This document shows positions 26,101 to 39,900 of a DNA stretch of 64,000 nt, in pieces; within the stretch, counting starts at the first letter, position 1; each line of letters opens with the position of its first letter. This DNA is from Pterobdella sp. o SKG-2022. Its lineage: Eukaryota; Annelida; Clitellata; Hirudinida; Piscicolidae. A model generated the notes under the pieces. The model made no database searches. It was not told where the DNA came from and saw nothing but the letters and a program-made list of their open reading frames with translations. The stretch lies in NCBI GenBank assembly GCA_964035795.1, contig OZ038322.1, positions 3,506,264 to 3,570,263 of the forward strand. The letters run 5' to 3'. A program made the translations under genes and the position numbers.

Positions 26101-28390
26101 ATTACTGCTTCAACTTTATTGAATGTAATTATAATGAAATTTAGGAAATTGAATTTTAAAATAGAAATAATAAAAAAAATAAAAAATGAATTACTCTGGA
26201 CGTTATGCAAACGGTGGAAGGATCTGCGCAGAATCAGATGGTATTGAAAGTTTTGTAATTTCAAAACAATTCTTTTAAAGTCGAAATTAATAAGGTTTAT
26301 GTAAGAAGAGCATAAATGAAATATATAAAATTTTTGATTTCAAAATTATGTAAAGTTCAGTGTAAAAGGTAGCCTCTTCTGTTTACCATTTTGAGAAAAA
26401 ATTACTTAAGAACCGACCATAGGACAAATTTGATTGAAATGCGCTTTACAAATAAATTTATATTGAAAAAGTTTTATATTATTTTACTCCAGTACATTAA
26501 AAACTTGCTTATTTCAATTTTTAAAATATCATCAACATCATCAACTAGAACTAACGCACCCTTTAAAATAGGTTTATCTTATTTTAAAGCAAAAATAAAA
26601 AATTCTTATATTCTTTTTCGCTAATATGGTGGTGATGATGATGTATAGTATTATTATTAGGAAGCAAGACACACTTGGGTGCGTTTCATTGCGTTTATTT
26701 GTGCCAGTGCCCGCTATATAAATTACGCCGTGAATAAGAACATGGCCATAACAACAATAATAACAATAATAATAATGAAAAAAAAACAATAAACTGAGTT
26801 TATATTTTTCTTTTTGATATAAATATCTTTTAAAAATACTTTTTAATAAAGTGATATTATATTAAATACTACTTCGAGAAGTTGTTCAACCCTTCAACCA
26901 AAGTACTAGTTTCTCAAAAACCCAAAAAGCTTAGAAATTCACTCAATCTTTAACACAAAACCAATAAAAAGTCTAAATTAAAAAAAACTATATTTTCAAT
27001 TAAACAATCCTTGTGCAATTTGCGACGAGGAAACACTGCAATTATGTGATAAGACTCCACCGGGAGCACCAGTCCACTGCTATTTTTGCCCGCTACTTTT
27101 AGATCTTTCTTCTATTTTTTAATTTCATTTTTTTGAGCTGTGTTATTATTAAAAATCGAGTTTAAATTTTTATCGTTTTCCTTCAATTACAAACAGAATT
27201 GAAATAATGAAATGAATGCAATTTTAATTAAAATAGGTGCTTTTTCATTAGATTTTTTTGAATATATTTTTCAATAATTTAGTAATTTCAAATTAAAAAA
27301 TTCATATTAGCAAACAATGAATGAACCAAAAATTTGCAAGAAGGAGATCTAGAAGCAGGCCTGGTTGAGTTTCAAATCACACCCAACATTTCATAACGTT
27401 GTAACACTGGATTTCACAAAATCACCGTGTTCGAAGATCTTGCATCAAATATTCTAGTGTGGTCATACAAGATTACATTTTCTCTTGAAAGTTTTTTGTT
27501 CTGTAAAACCCCACAGCTTCAACGTAAAACCATACCTTCAATGTTCAACTACGAGACCTAATCAGTCTGACCTCCCACCAGCAGCACCTACCTTTCTTCC
27601 TCCCTCTCAGCCTCCTAGGCAGTTGAATGCTCGTTAAAGTTTTTTAAGAGCACCTCAAACGCCACATTCTTCAACTTCTTTTTTACCTCAAGCGTTTGCG
27701 AACAATGGATGGCTTCACACATTGGTAACTTAGGACTCCTTCAGATGGGAGTGTTTTTATTCTTTCTCAAATTGTTTTCTTCATTTTTATTTTTTATTTT
27801 TTGTAGGATTTATTGGATTTTAAATTTTGTTTTTTTTAGTTATTTTGGTTTGTCATACATATAATTAAAGTTACCTGCAAAGAATTCCAAAATGTAAATT
27901 TTTTAAATATTAAGGAACGACTGAATATTTTTTTCTAACTGTCTCAATCTTTTAGTAACTGGGGTAGTAATATCGACAACTTTGACACCTTAGAAAAATT
28001 TTAATACATTTATTTTTATTTTATTGTTTCCTCCCTAATTTGAACCTAAACGTGTTTATTTGAGTTCAGTTTTTCCTTCAACAATGAACCACGAAGCTTC
28101 CCAATTAGGGGCCCAAATGGAGCTGCAGCCAGACTTAAGCACAATACATTGGAATGCTTTGAGAAGCTTGTTACAAATGTTATCTGAGCTGGAAAAAAAA
28201 ATTTGAATTTTTTTTTCTTTCTTATGATTAAAATTTAAATTCAATTGATTCAAAAAGCTTCATACATTCTACTATCAGTGTTTTTTCAGAAACATTATGT
28301 ATCATTTTTTTCCCAATTGTGTTTTCTTTTTTAAAAATTTATTTCATTTGAATTCTCAAAAAATTGATAGACTGGATTAAAAATTAAAAG
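23105..28390. other. Gene desert with scattered GC-balanced islands
   Basis: Mostly AT-rich, with short (AAT)n runs near 23690 and 26760. Islands with near-balanced composition occur at 25330-25520, 25740-25920, 27000-27115 and 27350-27720. Some are open in frames on both strands, but I find no gene family and no consistent splice joining. No gene is called. Confidence 0.4.
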
Positions 28391-28505
28391 TGTCTATTTA
28401 TATAGTTTGAAGAAAAAAGTTGGACGCCCTCAAGATTCAAACCCTAGAACTTTTGATCATAAGCTAACTTCAACCACTCTCCCAGCTGAGCCATACAGAA
28501 CCGAC
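28391..28505 (-). mobile_element. tRNA-derived SINE copy, minus strand
   Basis: Read on the minus strand from 28505: GTCGGTTCTGTATGGCTCAG then CTGGGAGAGTGG (a good A box) and TAGGGTTTGAATCTTGAGGG (a B box), then TATATAAATAGACAC. The tRNA-like head is better kept than in the other copies; the body is different or shortened, so this may be a related subfamily. Confidence 0.6.
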
Positions 28506-30300
28506 AAAGTGACTTTTTGATGATAGGGATTAGAAAACCAGTTTCCTGGATTAACAAAAAATTTTTTTCTCTTAATAGCCTAAACAAAAATATATCAAAA
28601 CTTCATTCAATTGTTAACGAAACCTCCCAAGTGGTTTACCTTATGATTTGCTAAACACTTGCCACTGTTTGTATTTGTTTAATGTAGTGATGGTACATTC
28701 GAATTTTTAAAATCGCTGTTAGAAGCATTCATTGTTGTAGACATTGTGCATCCACTACAAAAGCTGAAATTTTAATAAATATTATTCATATGATATTTAT
28801 GAAAAAATACTTTAATATTATAGTCTCTAAGGGATTTTACTAACCATTAAAATTGTATCAAACATTTTTATAATTACAAATCAATTAATGTTATATTAAC
28901 TGAAATGAAAAGAATATTTGTCTGGTAGAGTGCGATCAAGTCTTGATAAGCTTACCCCTTTGTCAACCTATATCCTTTCAATCTTAATTGCTACCATTTA
29001 TAACGCTCTAATTCAGTTAAAAATCTTCAAACAATTTTTAAATAGTTTAATAATGAAATTTCGTAAATGGAGAATAAATATTTAATTTAAAAAACCAACG
29101 TTCCTTAAACTAAATTAGATTAATATGAATTAAAGAATTGATTGAAAGCCATTATGAATCTCAATACTTGCGTGTTTTGATGACAGCAACGTAACATCAC
29201 AACAGATCATGCTCTACAAATATGATGATGAAATTTTGAATACTGTGTGTTGAATAATCACTCTCAACTTTTCATCTCAGATTTATATGCAATTATGAAG
29301 GGTTGAGGTTAATGCAAATGTGGACATAAAATGTCATTAACCCTCCCCATTGGTCATCCTCAAACCTGTTGTCCTACCGGCTTTTCATGCCTCCATAATT
29401 GCCGTGACAGAACTACACTGGGTTCGTGGGTGCAGCTTCATAATGAATGGCTTGGAGGCAATCAAATTTGCAAAACGTATTTAATTGCAATTAGATTCTC
29501 AGATCTTGTTTCAAAATATTTAAAAATATATAAATAGTTAGAAAATATATAAATAATTTCAAATCCAAAACATGACTTCTTGAAGATGTTTCATAAAAGC
29601 ATCTAAGCTACTTCAGACATAAATCTATTTTTAAAATGCGTATTTCCTCTTTTAAATAAATATCGCAAACAGATAAACTCTAACATTTATTGATACTGGC
29701 TTAGAGTGAACGGGGTTTATTGGAAGGATTTTGATTTAGAACAGAGCATTTACAAAAGCTTCTTAAACATTAAAACCTACATTATGATGATATATGAAAT
29801 ATAAAAATAACTTAAAGTGGCACTTAACAATCCATAAATCTATATGTTTTATGCCCCACAATGCATTTCCTTATAATATCCCTTATAAATACTCTCTGCA
29901 TTAGCGTGAACATAAAAAAGGTTGAATAAAGATTTGAAGACAATTTGTTTTGGCACTTTTGCTTTCATGATTAATCAATATATTGGATTTATTGCTATGA
30001 AAGGCATATCAAAATGTCATTTTTATAAATTGAAAACATGTTGCATACAACACCATTATAAACCAACCATTGTAACATAATTGAAATTGAGTATTGAAAA
30101 AGTCATAAAGTAACTGTTAAGATGCCGTAAGGAAAGCATTTTGTAATTGCAGAGGTTGATGGAAAAGCTTTATCCCAATGGCAGCTGACGTTGTAGAGAT
30201 GTACATATGTTACATGCTGTAATTTCATAAATATGCTTCAATATACCATTTTAATGTAACCAAAAAGCAATATACTGGCGTGTTAATAAATGGTGTTTGT
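28506..30300. other. Stretch without a recognised gene
   Basis: AT-rich. A GC-balanced block at 29290-29480 carries a 68-codon frame with several cysteines but no known domain. Nothing else is supported. Confidence 0.4.
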
Positions 30301-30432
30301 TTAGGGGGTGAGGGTGGGAGTGAGGGTGGGAGTGAGGGTAGAACCCAGGATGAGATTCAGAGTGGGGTGAGAGTGGGAGTCAGAGTGGGGTGAGGGTGGG
30401 AGTCAGAGTGGGGTGAGGGTGGGAGCCAGAGA
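30301..30432 (+). repeat. G-rich degenerate minisatellite with G-quadruplex potential
   Basis: Repeats built on GTGAGGGTGGGA and GAGTGGGGTGAGGGTGGGAG. The beginning has at least four G-runs of three or more with loops of one to five bases, which fits the canonical G-quadruplex pattern. It is strikingly G-rich for this window, and the G-rich strand is plus. Confidence 0.85.
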
Positions 30433-33400
30433 GAAATGTTATGCTTGTGAAACTATTGCTTTGATATTATTTAATAAAAATAAATTTTTTAAGAAATTGA
30501 GATAAACAAAAATTAAAGCTTAAAAAAAATATTACAAACGTTGAAAAATTAAAGAAATAAAAAATAAAAAACATCATCAATAACCAGCAAAATCAAGTAA
30601 TAAGGTGAAATAAATAACAAGCAATAGAAACAGGCAAACAAAAATAGAAGAAGTCGATAAATCAGGGAGTTTAGGCGCCATATGGATACCGCAGTTGTGA
30701 TAACTGCATGCCTTTTAGCGCTCTGTTATGCCAATTATCGCTTACTCTTGCCGACTTTTCGCAGGGTTTGTATACATTTTGAAGGTAATTGATGATTGCG
30801 CAAATTTATAGTTTGTTGCAATTGATATCAATAATGTATTAAAAAGTCTATTGAGTAATATTATTATAAATTTAATTGAAGAGGTCATATATTATGATGA
30901 GGTTAGGATTGTAAGGGCATCAAAGGATCGTTAGATATACCCGAGTATGAATGACAGAGTTGGTGCAGGGTATGTAGGGTTGTGGAAACGTTGAGAGTTT
31001 TTGTGGTTTTAACCTTTAATTTATGAAATGCCTTTTTTTTGATGATAGTATAGATAATATAACTCAGAAACTCTTGAAGTTAATGCCACTATAATCTTAT
31101 TCGAATTGTAACAATGGCATTCTAAAACAATCTTGCAGTTGTATTTGTGCTTCAAGTGCATTTTTAAAATAACTTGAAAGTCATTAATTCAATTGAATTT
31201 TCAAATCAACACAAAAAAATCAAATTTTTATGAAAAAAAAAATCTTCAGTTGCTTAAAAACACATTTTTCTCTAATAATAAAAAATGATGATGATAAAGA
31301 TGAGGAAGATGAAGAGGAAGATGAAGAGGAAGATGAAGAGGAAAATGAAGAGAAGGAGTATGAAAATATAATGATAAATCCCAAAAATAAATCCAATACC
31401 TTGGTGATTAAAATAATTAAAACGCTATCAACTTCAGAGGTCTATAAAGATCCTATCAACCTTTGCCTCCTATTTTGGTGCTTTTAAATTATAACCAAAA
31501 TAGATCTGCGGCACGATAAAGACGATTGTTAGACTCTGTCTGCTTTCGTGTACAAGAAAGTACCACTGTATCTTTGAATGTTGATTGATGTGCAAATCGA
31601 AGATTGAACATTGAATGAGTTTCATGGGCATATGTTTTTCATGGTAGTATATCGTATCTTCATATTACCTCATTAGATGGTCTCAAATATAACTAACTCT
31701 CTAAGGTGTTAGCTCATTGACTCTATTATTGTCTTAAAGAGATTTAATTCCTCCACCAATATTTTATCATTATGATCACTTGATTGAATGAAAACTACTG
31801 GTCCAAAGGCCCATGCAATTGGTCCCAGTTCAATCAGACTCTTGTATTTTGTATTTTGTATCTTATGACGGCATCCAACTCTTTTAATCACAAGGATCAA
31901 GAAACCATCACTTCATTTGAGTCTATATGATTGTTGTATCAAGCAAGAAGTGAGCTAATCTCAATGTATGAGTCTTTCATCGGTATGTGCTTGCGTATCT
32001 TGATCACCTTATAAGAATAACTCATTGAAAATAACCTATTGAAAAAAACCCATAAAAATTGAGTAAGAAAAAATAATGTGTTAAAAAAATTTTTTAGAAA
32101 ACAGTTTATAAAATTTAGCTTTAATGTAACCACGGTGCAACAAAAGTTGAGATGATTAACAAACAACAATTAAAGAGATAAGATCGTTTTGATAACAAAT
32201 AACTCAGTATCAACAATACTAACCTTCATTAATCAGTCAAGCTATCAAACTATCTATAGCATATAGATAATAAAAGGAAGAATAATAACCAAATAAGAAT
32301 AATAATAACAATAAGAATCCAATAAAAGACATCGGTGCTAAAGATATTGGAATAGTAAAATAATTCTCACAAATAAAAAGTAATTAATAAAAATTTGTAC
32401 TCAAAAAAGTTATTGAAAAGACAGATGTTCAAAAAACAGAGATATTTAAACAAAATTAACTAATTACCATTTAGTATGTTATTAAACTTAATTAAACAAA
32501 TTAAAAATATAAATTAAGAATTGATAAATTTCAAATTTTAAGATTTAAAATTTTCCCATGCTAAAATTTCAAGCAAAAAAAATTTATTTAAAATGGATCC
32601 CAAGCAGGAAAGTGAGTAATTATAATTAAACGATTGTAATAAGTGGCCATAAATCAAACTTGATACTGCATTAAAAATAACAAAGTAACAATTAGAAGTA
32701 TGAGCTCATGATTTATATAATTGCACTCATGTTTCCATTCTTCTTTATACCATCTATTGTGATCCTCTGCCTTAACTTATGTCATACAACTTCTTGCTTG
32801 AATGAATTTGATAATAGATCTGGTCTATACTTATTGAAAATTCTATGTATATAATGTGTGATTGATTAGTATTCAAGACATATCTAATGGTATTTGTTAA
32901 GTATATATTTTATCACAAAGAGATAATCTAATATTAGATTTATCATGAAAAGTGTTTATTTAGAAGAAGATGTTGAATTTCTTAGAGCCATTAGATTTAA
33001 ACTAAGACAGCATGCCACAATAATCAAAATTAAGTTTCACACAGATGCAAAACAAAAAGAACCATCAAAATGGCCGCGAATCCTCGAAGTTCTTCACGAC
33101 CATAAAAACCCATAGTTGGTTGCGAAAATCATATGACGTACCACGACCATTCTTAGCAAATAAGACTTTTTCAAAGTGAAATTTTTTATAGGTCATAATG
33201 AGTTTGGTACACAATTATAATCTTAAAGCTAAGTACTTGCAACCTTTGATTTGACTCAGGCTTTGTCAACTCACCTGAAGACCATGGTAACAGCCACTGG
33301 ATTCTCATCTTCAAACCTCAGTGTGGGGATACCTGGGAAAGACATTGAGGTTCTGAGCTCTTAATGATATAAATAGGCTTATCTTTCATTTTTGAATAGT

Positions 33401-34955
33401 TTAAAGAATAAAATAGTAAGCTATCCTTCGAACAGTAGTTCCATGGATACCCTTTCCATTATGATTAAAGTCGTATTATGAAGGAGCTAATTCAACAATC
33501 ACTTTAGATGGAAACAACAAGATTTTGTCTATTCTCATGTAGTACAATGATATTCATTGGTCTTTTAAAAGCTTTTTATTATTCCTATAAAAATAATTTA
33601 GTTTTTATTGCATATTGAATTCTGTAAATAAAACACATTCAAAGGCTGATAATTTTAAAGTCCTCGATGTACTGACGAAACAACTAACAACGAATTATTT
33701 ATGAACACATGCAAAAAATTAAGGAAAAGAATGATAGACTGAGGTATATTAATCATGAGATCTTAAGTAATGAGAAGGATAATGTTAACAATAGAAGGTA
33801 TTAGTGCAATAAAAACGGTAATGTAAGCTTATTAAAATGTTGAAGTGCACTTGATGCAACCTTTCACAAATAAACTAACTTTTTGTTTTATTTTCGTCTT
33901 TGTTGAGTTTCATGTTGAAGCTTTTATAGAAATATTTTTGTAACTAATACTGTGTATACTTTTATCCTTCAATATCCAAAGTTTTTGATACTTCATTTAA
34001 GATGATTTGAACTTGTTTGTATTTAATGTTCATATTGAGGCATTCAGTTTTCAAAACTAGGCCAATAATATAAATATAAAATATATAACAGGAAAAAAAG
34101 TGAAAAAATTGAATTTATGCGGAAGTCTAGAATGAAAAAATGAATTAATTATAAGAAATGCAATTTGAAGTTAGAGATTTATATATATTCATCGTTAATA
34201 AAAGTTTTTATGAAACAATACATAAAAATGATTGTCTTAAACTTAAAAGTTTACAAACGCACATGTTCTTTACTCCCCTCAGTTGCCTCCTTGGCTCTAC
34301 ACAAATTAACGTTACCACTACTTTTTTTATTTTCCATATCTATTCTCGATGATTTTGGTTGTGGTATTTTGTTCAAAGTTCAAAACCCAAACAGATTTGT
34401 GTAGTTTTGATGCCGAAAAAGGGCTTTTTGTCATGACGGTTACATTTTTGCTAACTTCTTATTTTGAGACTAAGCTAATCGAAAATTGAGATAAAAATTC
34501 CAGAATAAACTTTTTCCAATTTTTCTTACATTGAAGTTATTTTATGAAATTCAAAACTTCAGTTTTCTGTTTTTTTTCTTCATCTTCCCCCATTCACATT
34601 ACCATCCTAGTTTCACTAGCCATCCCAGAAATTATTATAGATGAATTATTGCTTTTCACAACTAAATGATTTTGCATTAAAAGCTCAATGAAATTATTGA
34701 AAATCAAATAAAAGGTTGTTTATCATTCTGTATGAAAATAGAAAAACCCAAAAAAGTGATACTTGAATTAAATGCCTATTTACACGTGATATTAGCTTAA
34801 ACTACTGAGTTATGAGGTTACCTGGGTTGAAGTCTAAAGCATATTGGCTTCAAATTTGGCTTAAATAGAAACGATCGAAAATTTCAATTCTTAAATAATT
34901 TGAATGTGCTTACATCTTTGCAAAAACCATCTTCGAGCCTTTAATTTCTCAAAGA
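30433..34955. other. Intergenic region before pyridoxal kinase
   Basis: AT-rich with no gene I can support. It has a GC-balanced block at 30660-30780, an acidic low-complexity frame made by a short GATGAAGAGGAA repeat near 31284-31355, a block at 33060-33150 (AAAATGGCCGCGAATCCTCG), and a weak SINE-like trace at 34790-34850 (ACTGAGTTATGAGGTTACCT). Confidence 0.4.
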
Positions 34956-35891
34956 ATGAACCAAAGATATCGGGTGTGTTCCATTCAAAGCCATGTTGTC
35001 TCAGGCTATGCAGGCAACAAAAGTGCAGTCTTTCCTCTACAACTGCTTGGTTTTGAAATAGATTCTATCAACTCCGTCCAGTTTTCCAACCACACCGGGT
35101 ATGATATTTTAACTGGCAATACACTTAATGACACGGATTTGATGGAGTTGTACAGAGGTCTCTCTAGCAACAAACTTAACAATTACACCCACCTCATCAC
35201 TGGTTATGTGAGTTCGGAATCTTTTCTCAGGTCTATATCTTACATTGTGACTGATGTCAAAAGGATCAACCCATTCCTGCAGTATGTGTGTGATCCAGTG
35301 TTGGGAGACGATGGAGCCCTGTATGTTCCTGAAGCATTGATTGAACTGTACAAGAAAGAAATCATCCCAATAAGTGACATCATCACTCCCAACCAATATG
35401 AAGCTCAACTGCTCACAGGCTTGAAGATAGAGAGCATGGGTGATGTTGAGAAAACGTTGGACTTGTTGCACCAGATGGGTCCACAAACTGTGGTGCTCAC
35501 CAGCTGCTCTCTTCCAAACAACAATAATTGTGTCAAAAATCATGTAAACAAAAGTATAACTTCTTTTGCCAGTAGAATCAAAAATGACAAAAAGATGTGT
35601 TACAAGGTGGAGGTGCCGACGTTGGCTGCCAACTTCATAGGCTCTGGAGACTTGTTTGCTGCACTCTTTCTTGCCTGGAGCTGTGTGTATCCTGACAACC
35701 TCAAACTGACCTTGGAAACAGTGGTATCAACCGTGCATGTTGTGCTTAAGAAAACACTTGGTCACTATTTGGAAACAACTGATGACAAGAACAGAGCTCC
35801 TAAAGTGAGTGAGATTGAATTGAAGATTGTCCAATCGAAAAAAGAAATAGAAAAACCTTCATTGATTTTTGAAGCGCTTTCATTTCCTTGA
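34956..35891 (+). CDS. PDXK: Pyridoxal kinase, single exon
   Basis: An uninterrupted 311-residue frame covers the whole family length (human PDXK has 312). It catalyses ATP-dependent phosphorylation of pyridoxal and related B6 vitamers in the cytosol. Visible motifs in order: SIQSHVVSGYAGN at residues 9-21, VQFSNHTGY at 41-49, CDPVLGDDG at 112-120, ITPNQYEAQLLTG at 143-155, and the catalytic loop FIGSGDLFAA at 227-236 with the base Asp232 (mammals have GTGD; Ser for Thr is mild). No intron is needed, unlike the multi-exon carboxypeptidase and Hmx genes here and mammalian PDXK, so it may be a retrocopy or may have lost introns. The frame is fully intact, so it is probably functional. A minisatellite begins about 45 bases after the stop. 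Confidence 0.95.
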   Translation: MNQRYRVCSIQSHVVSGYAGNKSAVFPLQLLGFEIDSINSVQFSNHTGYDILTGNTLNDTDLMELYRGLSSNKLNNYTHLITGYVSSESFLRSISYIVTDVKRINPFLQYVCDPVLGDDGALYVPEALIELYKKEIIPISDIITPNQYEAQLLTGLKIESMGDVEKTLDLLHQMGPQTVVLTSCSLPNNNNCVKNHVNKSITSFASRIKNDKKMCYKVEVPTLAANFIGSGDLFAALFLAWSCVYPDNLKLTLETVVSTVHVVLKKTLGHYLETTDDKNRAPKVSEIELKIVQSKKEIEKPSLIFEALSFP

Positions 35892-35935
35892 GGTGACGAT
35901 TTCTTCTTAGAGTGCTTATTCATTTCAAAACGAAA

Positions 35936-36900
35936 TACAATCCCACATACAATCCCACATACAATCCCAAATACAACCCCACATACAACCCCACATACAA
36001 CCCCACATACAACCCCACATACAACCACACATACAACCACACATACAACCACACACACAAACACACATACAACCCCACATACAACAACACATACAACCCA
36101 CATAAACCTCACATACAACCTCACGTCCAACCATAACTACAACCCCACATAAAACCCCACATACAACCTCAAAAACAACCCCACATACAACCCCACATAC
36201 AACTCACATACAAACCCACATACAAACCCACATAAAACCCCACGTACAACCCCACATACAAACACACGTCCAACTACACATACAACTCCACATACAACCA
36301 CACACACAAACACAACTACAGCCACACTTACATACACACACAAACACAACTACACATACAGCCACACACACAAACACACATACAACACTGCATACAACCA
36401 CACATACAACCACACATACAACTCCACATAAAACCCCATATACGACAAAACATACCATCCCACATACAACCACACATACAACAACACATACAACCCCACA
36501 TACAACTCCACATACAACTCCACATACAACTCCACATACAACCCCACATAAAACCCCACATACAACCCCATATACGACCCACATACCATCCCACATACCA
36601 TCCCACATACAACCACACATACAACAACACATACAACCCCACCTACAACCACACATACAGCCAAACACACAAACACACATACAGCCACACATACAACCCC
36701 ACATAAAACCCCACATACGACCAAACATACCTTCCCACATACAACCCCACATACAACCCCACATAAAACCCCACATACAACCCCATATACGACCCACATG
36801 CCATCCCACATACAACCACACATAAAACAACACATACAACTACACATACAACTACACATACAACTACACATACAACAACACATACATCCACATGTACAAA
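35936..36900. repeat. Minisatellite based on ACATACAACCCC
   Basis: About 960 bases of variants of ACATACAACCCC and ACATACAACCAC, with shorter and longer units mixed in. The minus strand is free of stops in several frames (Cys/Val/Gly-rich), which is a property of the repeat. It lies directly behind the pyridoxal kinase stop codon, so it could be transcribed as 3'UTR. Confidence 0.93.
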
Positions 36901-39900
36901 CCCAAATACGACCAAATGTTTTGGAATTCCTTGGTACGTTCCCAACACATCTTCAGTTCACCATCGATTCTGATGTATCAGTTTGTTTCATAGCTGCTCT
37001 TTTTGAGTTAATATTGTTATTAAGGTATTAATTTTTTTATCGTTTCCATTAACTTTTGTATTAGCATTGCTTTTGTTGTTGAGTTTTGTCATTATTCGTA
37101 TCAAATTATTAGTGATTTCATCATTTTTTAACTTTTCTTATTATATTATTATTTTTATTAAATCTATTTACATTTACAAGTTTCATTTATTTTTTTTTAA
37201 ATTAAATTTAGTTTTTCCTGCTAGTATCATGAGTTTTATATTTATTAGTTGTTTAATTTTATAATTCTTTTCTAACCTTATAACAAATATTAATAGTATT
37301 TATTTTTTTTTTATGAATAATAATTTTAATACATATTCATGAAGTGCCTGCTATGAAAATATAGACAATTTACTCACCACCAAATAATTACTTCGTTACA
37401 GACAGACCTGAAGTGGGGTTGACGCCACTTTATCGACATATTCTTCAAATTCTCTTTTGTCTTGCACCTAATTTCTTATTGTTCTCCATTTATTACATGC
37501 TAGTTATTCTTATTAATTGCTTGAGACGACGATAATCGCTTTTGTGGTCTTAACCCGGAGAATAAAAACAATAAGCTTAATAAATAATAATAATAAAAAT
37601 AATAATAAGGGTCGATTCATTATGGACTTGAGTTTTATGTTCAATTTCTATAACTGCACTTGATTATGACTACTTGAATGTGGTGGAATGCAGAGGTGAA
37701 ATATTGCTTTGGGAAATTATAGAACCGAAGTATTTAGATACAAATAAGTTAAGTTTGCAGTTCCGCAGTGGAAGATGATCCTGTAGTTGAATATATTAAA
37801 GTTTAATTTACATTTTACATGGTTATGAGTGTTTAACTGCTGAAACAAGTTTTGTATTGGAAATTTTAATTAATAATCAATGCAGTTCATTCTTAATGCT
37901 CAACTGCTTCTGAACAAAATTCAACATTGTTAAAATATTTGAAAAATTGAGGCGTCTAATTTCTTATTAATTTTTTAAATTAGTGTTCTTTATCAAGAAT
38001 TTGGTACATTGAATCTTGAAATAAATCCATTTGCTTTTGCGTAATTTTATCTTATTTCACATCATATCTTGAAGTCTTTTCAAATATTTTTTTCGTCTGC
38101 TTTGGTGTTTGGTACATTCATTTTTTTTTGGCGTCGATTACACAACTCAGTCAGAATGATGTCTTTTAAAACAATCAACTTCAATATAATGGTCGATTGA
38201 CTTTTGAGCACTGAAGAGTAATTTTTAATTTTTAATATTTTTTGGGAGATTAAAAATCATTTGTTTTTATAGGTCAGAAATTAAGTCTTGCAATTCCGAA
38301 CTTCAACAAGCTTCAGTCTATTCATGAAAATTCTCAAATAGATAAAGCATACTTGAACTTATTCCAATTAATTATGTAGATCAAAGACCGAAGAAACAAT
38401 ATGGCCTCAAACCTGATGGCACTCCCATTAGGAAGCCATCAAAAGAGTGATAAGATCTGTCCATTGGCACACGCATGCCATGTGGTCTATGCCACCCTAC
38501 ACTAACAGCTTGAGGTTCAATGAGGATAAATAAGGGGTTGGTTTCAAGTTAGATTTGAAGATTATCGAATTTGAAAAGTTGTGGAAATCATTACAAAACA
38601 TTTGAACTCAAAAATGGAAAAATATAAAGTGAAAAAAACAACAAAATAAGAAAATTTGAGTTTTAAAATTCAGCGTTTTCTTTTCTTATAGCTAAAAGTC
38701 TCAAAAGATATTGAACATTTTGAAATAAAACCAAAATTTAACAATTTAAAAATTTCAAAAATAATTTCAAGTTTCTTATGAGTTTTTTCTCGTACCTCCA
38801 TTATCAAACTGATACTTATGGTGGTAAGTGATATCATACAGATTATATGACATCATACTCTATAAAAACTAGTAGAAAACGTATAAAAACTAGTAGATAA
38901 AGTATATAATGAACACCACAAAAAGAAACTACGTTACACTTATAACTATATACATTTACACAATGTTAGAAGTTGAGATTGAAAATCTTAGAACTGGACC
39001 AATCTTGAAACAATGATGAAACAACAATCATAACCGGCCAGACTTCCCTGGGGCATTGTACGCCAATTGAAGATCAGATTGGCTTTGAATCAGTGTGGGA
39101 TGCACTGATGCGTCCTCTAGTGCGTGAAACTTCTAAACAACTTTGGTGGGCTGTCTAATGAATGGTGTGGGAATGTGATGAATGTGGTAACTAGAATATT
39201 TTTTTGGCGTTTTGGGATTTTTTTGTTGAACTGTCGAGTGCAAAGGTTTCGACTCAAGACAATCTTAAAATAATTAAAGATTTATTTAAAGAACAAACCC
39301 AGTTTATAATATGCATGAAAAATGTTTTAAAGTTGAACTCCTCGTCAGAAAGTAATTATAGCGGGTACAATGCATGGTGCAAAAATGAGGCGTGAAATGG
39401 TTGTGGTAGACGACATTTGCGCAGAGGTTAAGTACACTTATTAACTCAAGATTACCGTATGATCATTCCAAAGCAATCACATGAGGAATTCTTTCTTGTA
39501 AATTTAATGTTTAACTAAATTTTATATATTATAGATTTAAATAAATTTGTTCACTGAAACCTATAATATGGATTTAAACTACGCAAATTAATGAAGTAGC
39601 TTTTTACTAATGTTTTGATTATTTTATTATCACTTAAATAATTCCATTTTGTCATTGAATTTTGTTTTGATTTTCAGCTTTACTAATTGGTTTTGGGCTC
39701 CAGCAAAGACATTGGCCTTTTTGAGTCCAACAACACAGGCTTCTACTTCATTATTTTTTTATTTTATATACATTATTTTGCATCATATTTACAACTTTAA
39801 AACACTCATAAACAAGAGATTATAATAAAAATTAAACTGCGGACCATTTGAGGATACAATAGACTGCACTAATGAGCGTAGGATTGTGAAAACAAAAGGA

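Noticed and set aside
28085..28210. 41-codon plus-strand frame starting MNHEASQLGAQMELQ
   Set aside because: Composition is reasonable, but it is short, ends in a poly-Lys/AT-rich stretch, and has no homologue I recognise or splice partner.
29331..29537. Cysteine-containing 68-codon frame
   Set aside because: No recognisable domain and no splice context; possibly part of a conserved non-coding block.
31230..31487. 85-codon frame with an Asp/Glu run
   Set aside because: A short GATGAAGAGGAA repeat makes the acidic run; the flanks are AT-rich with no domain or splice context.
35765..36948. Several overlapping Cys/Val/Gly-rich frames on the minus strand
   Set aside because: They are alternate readings of the ACATACAACCCC minisatellite and have no independent support.
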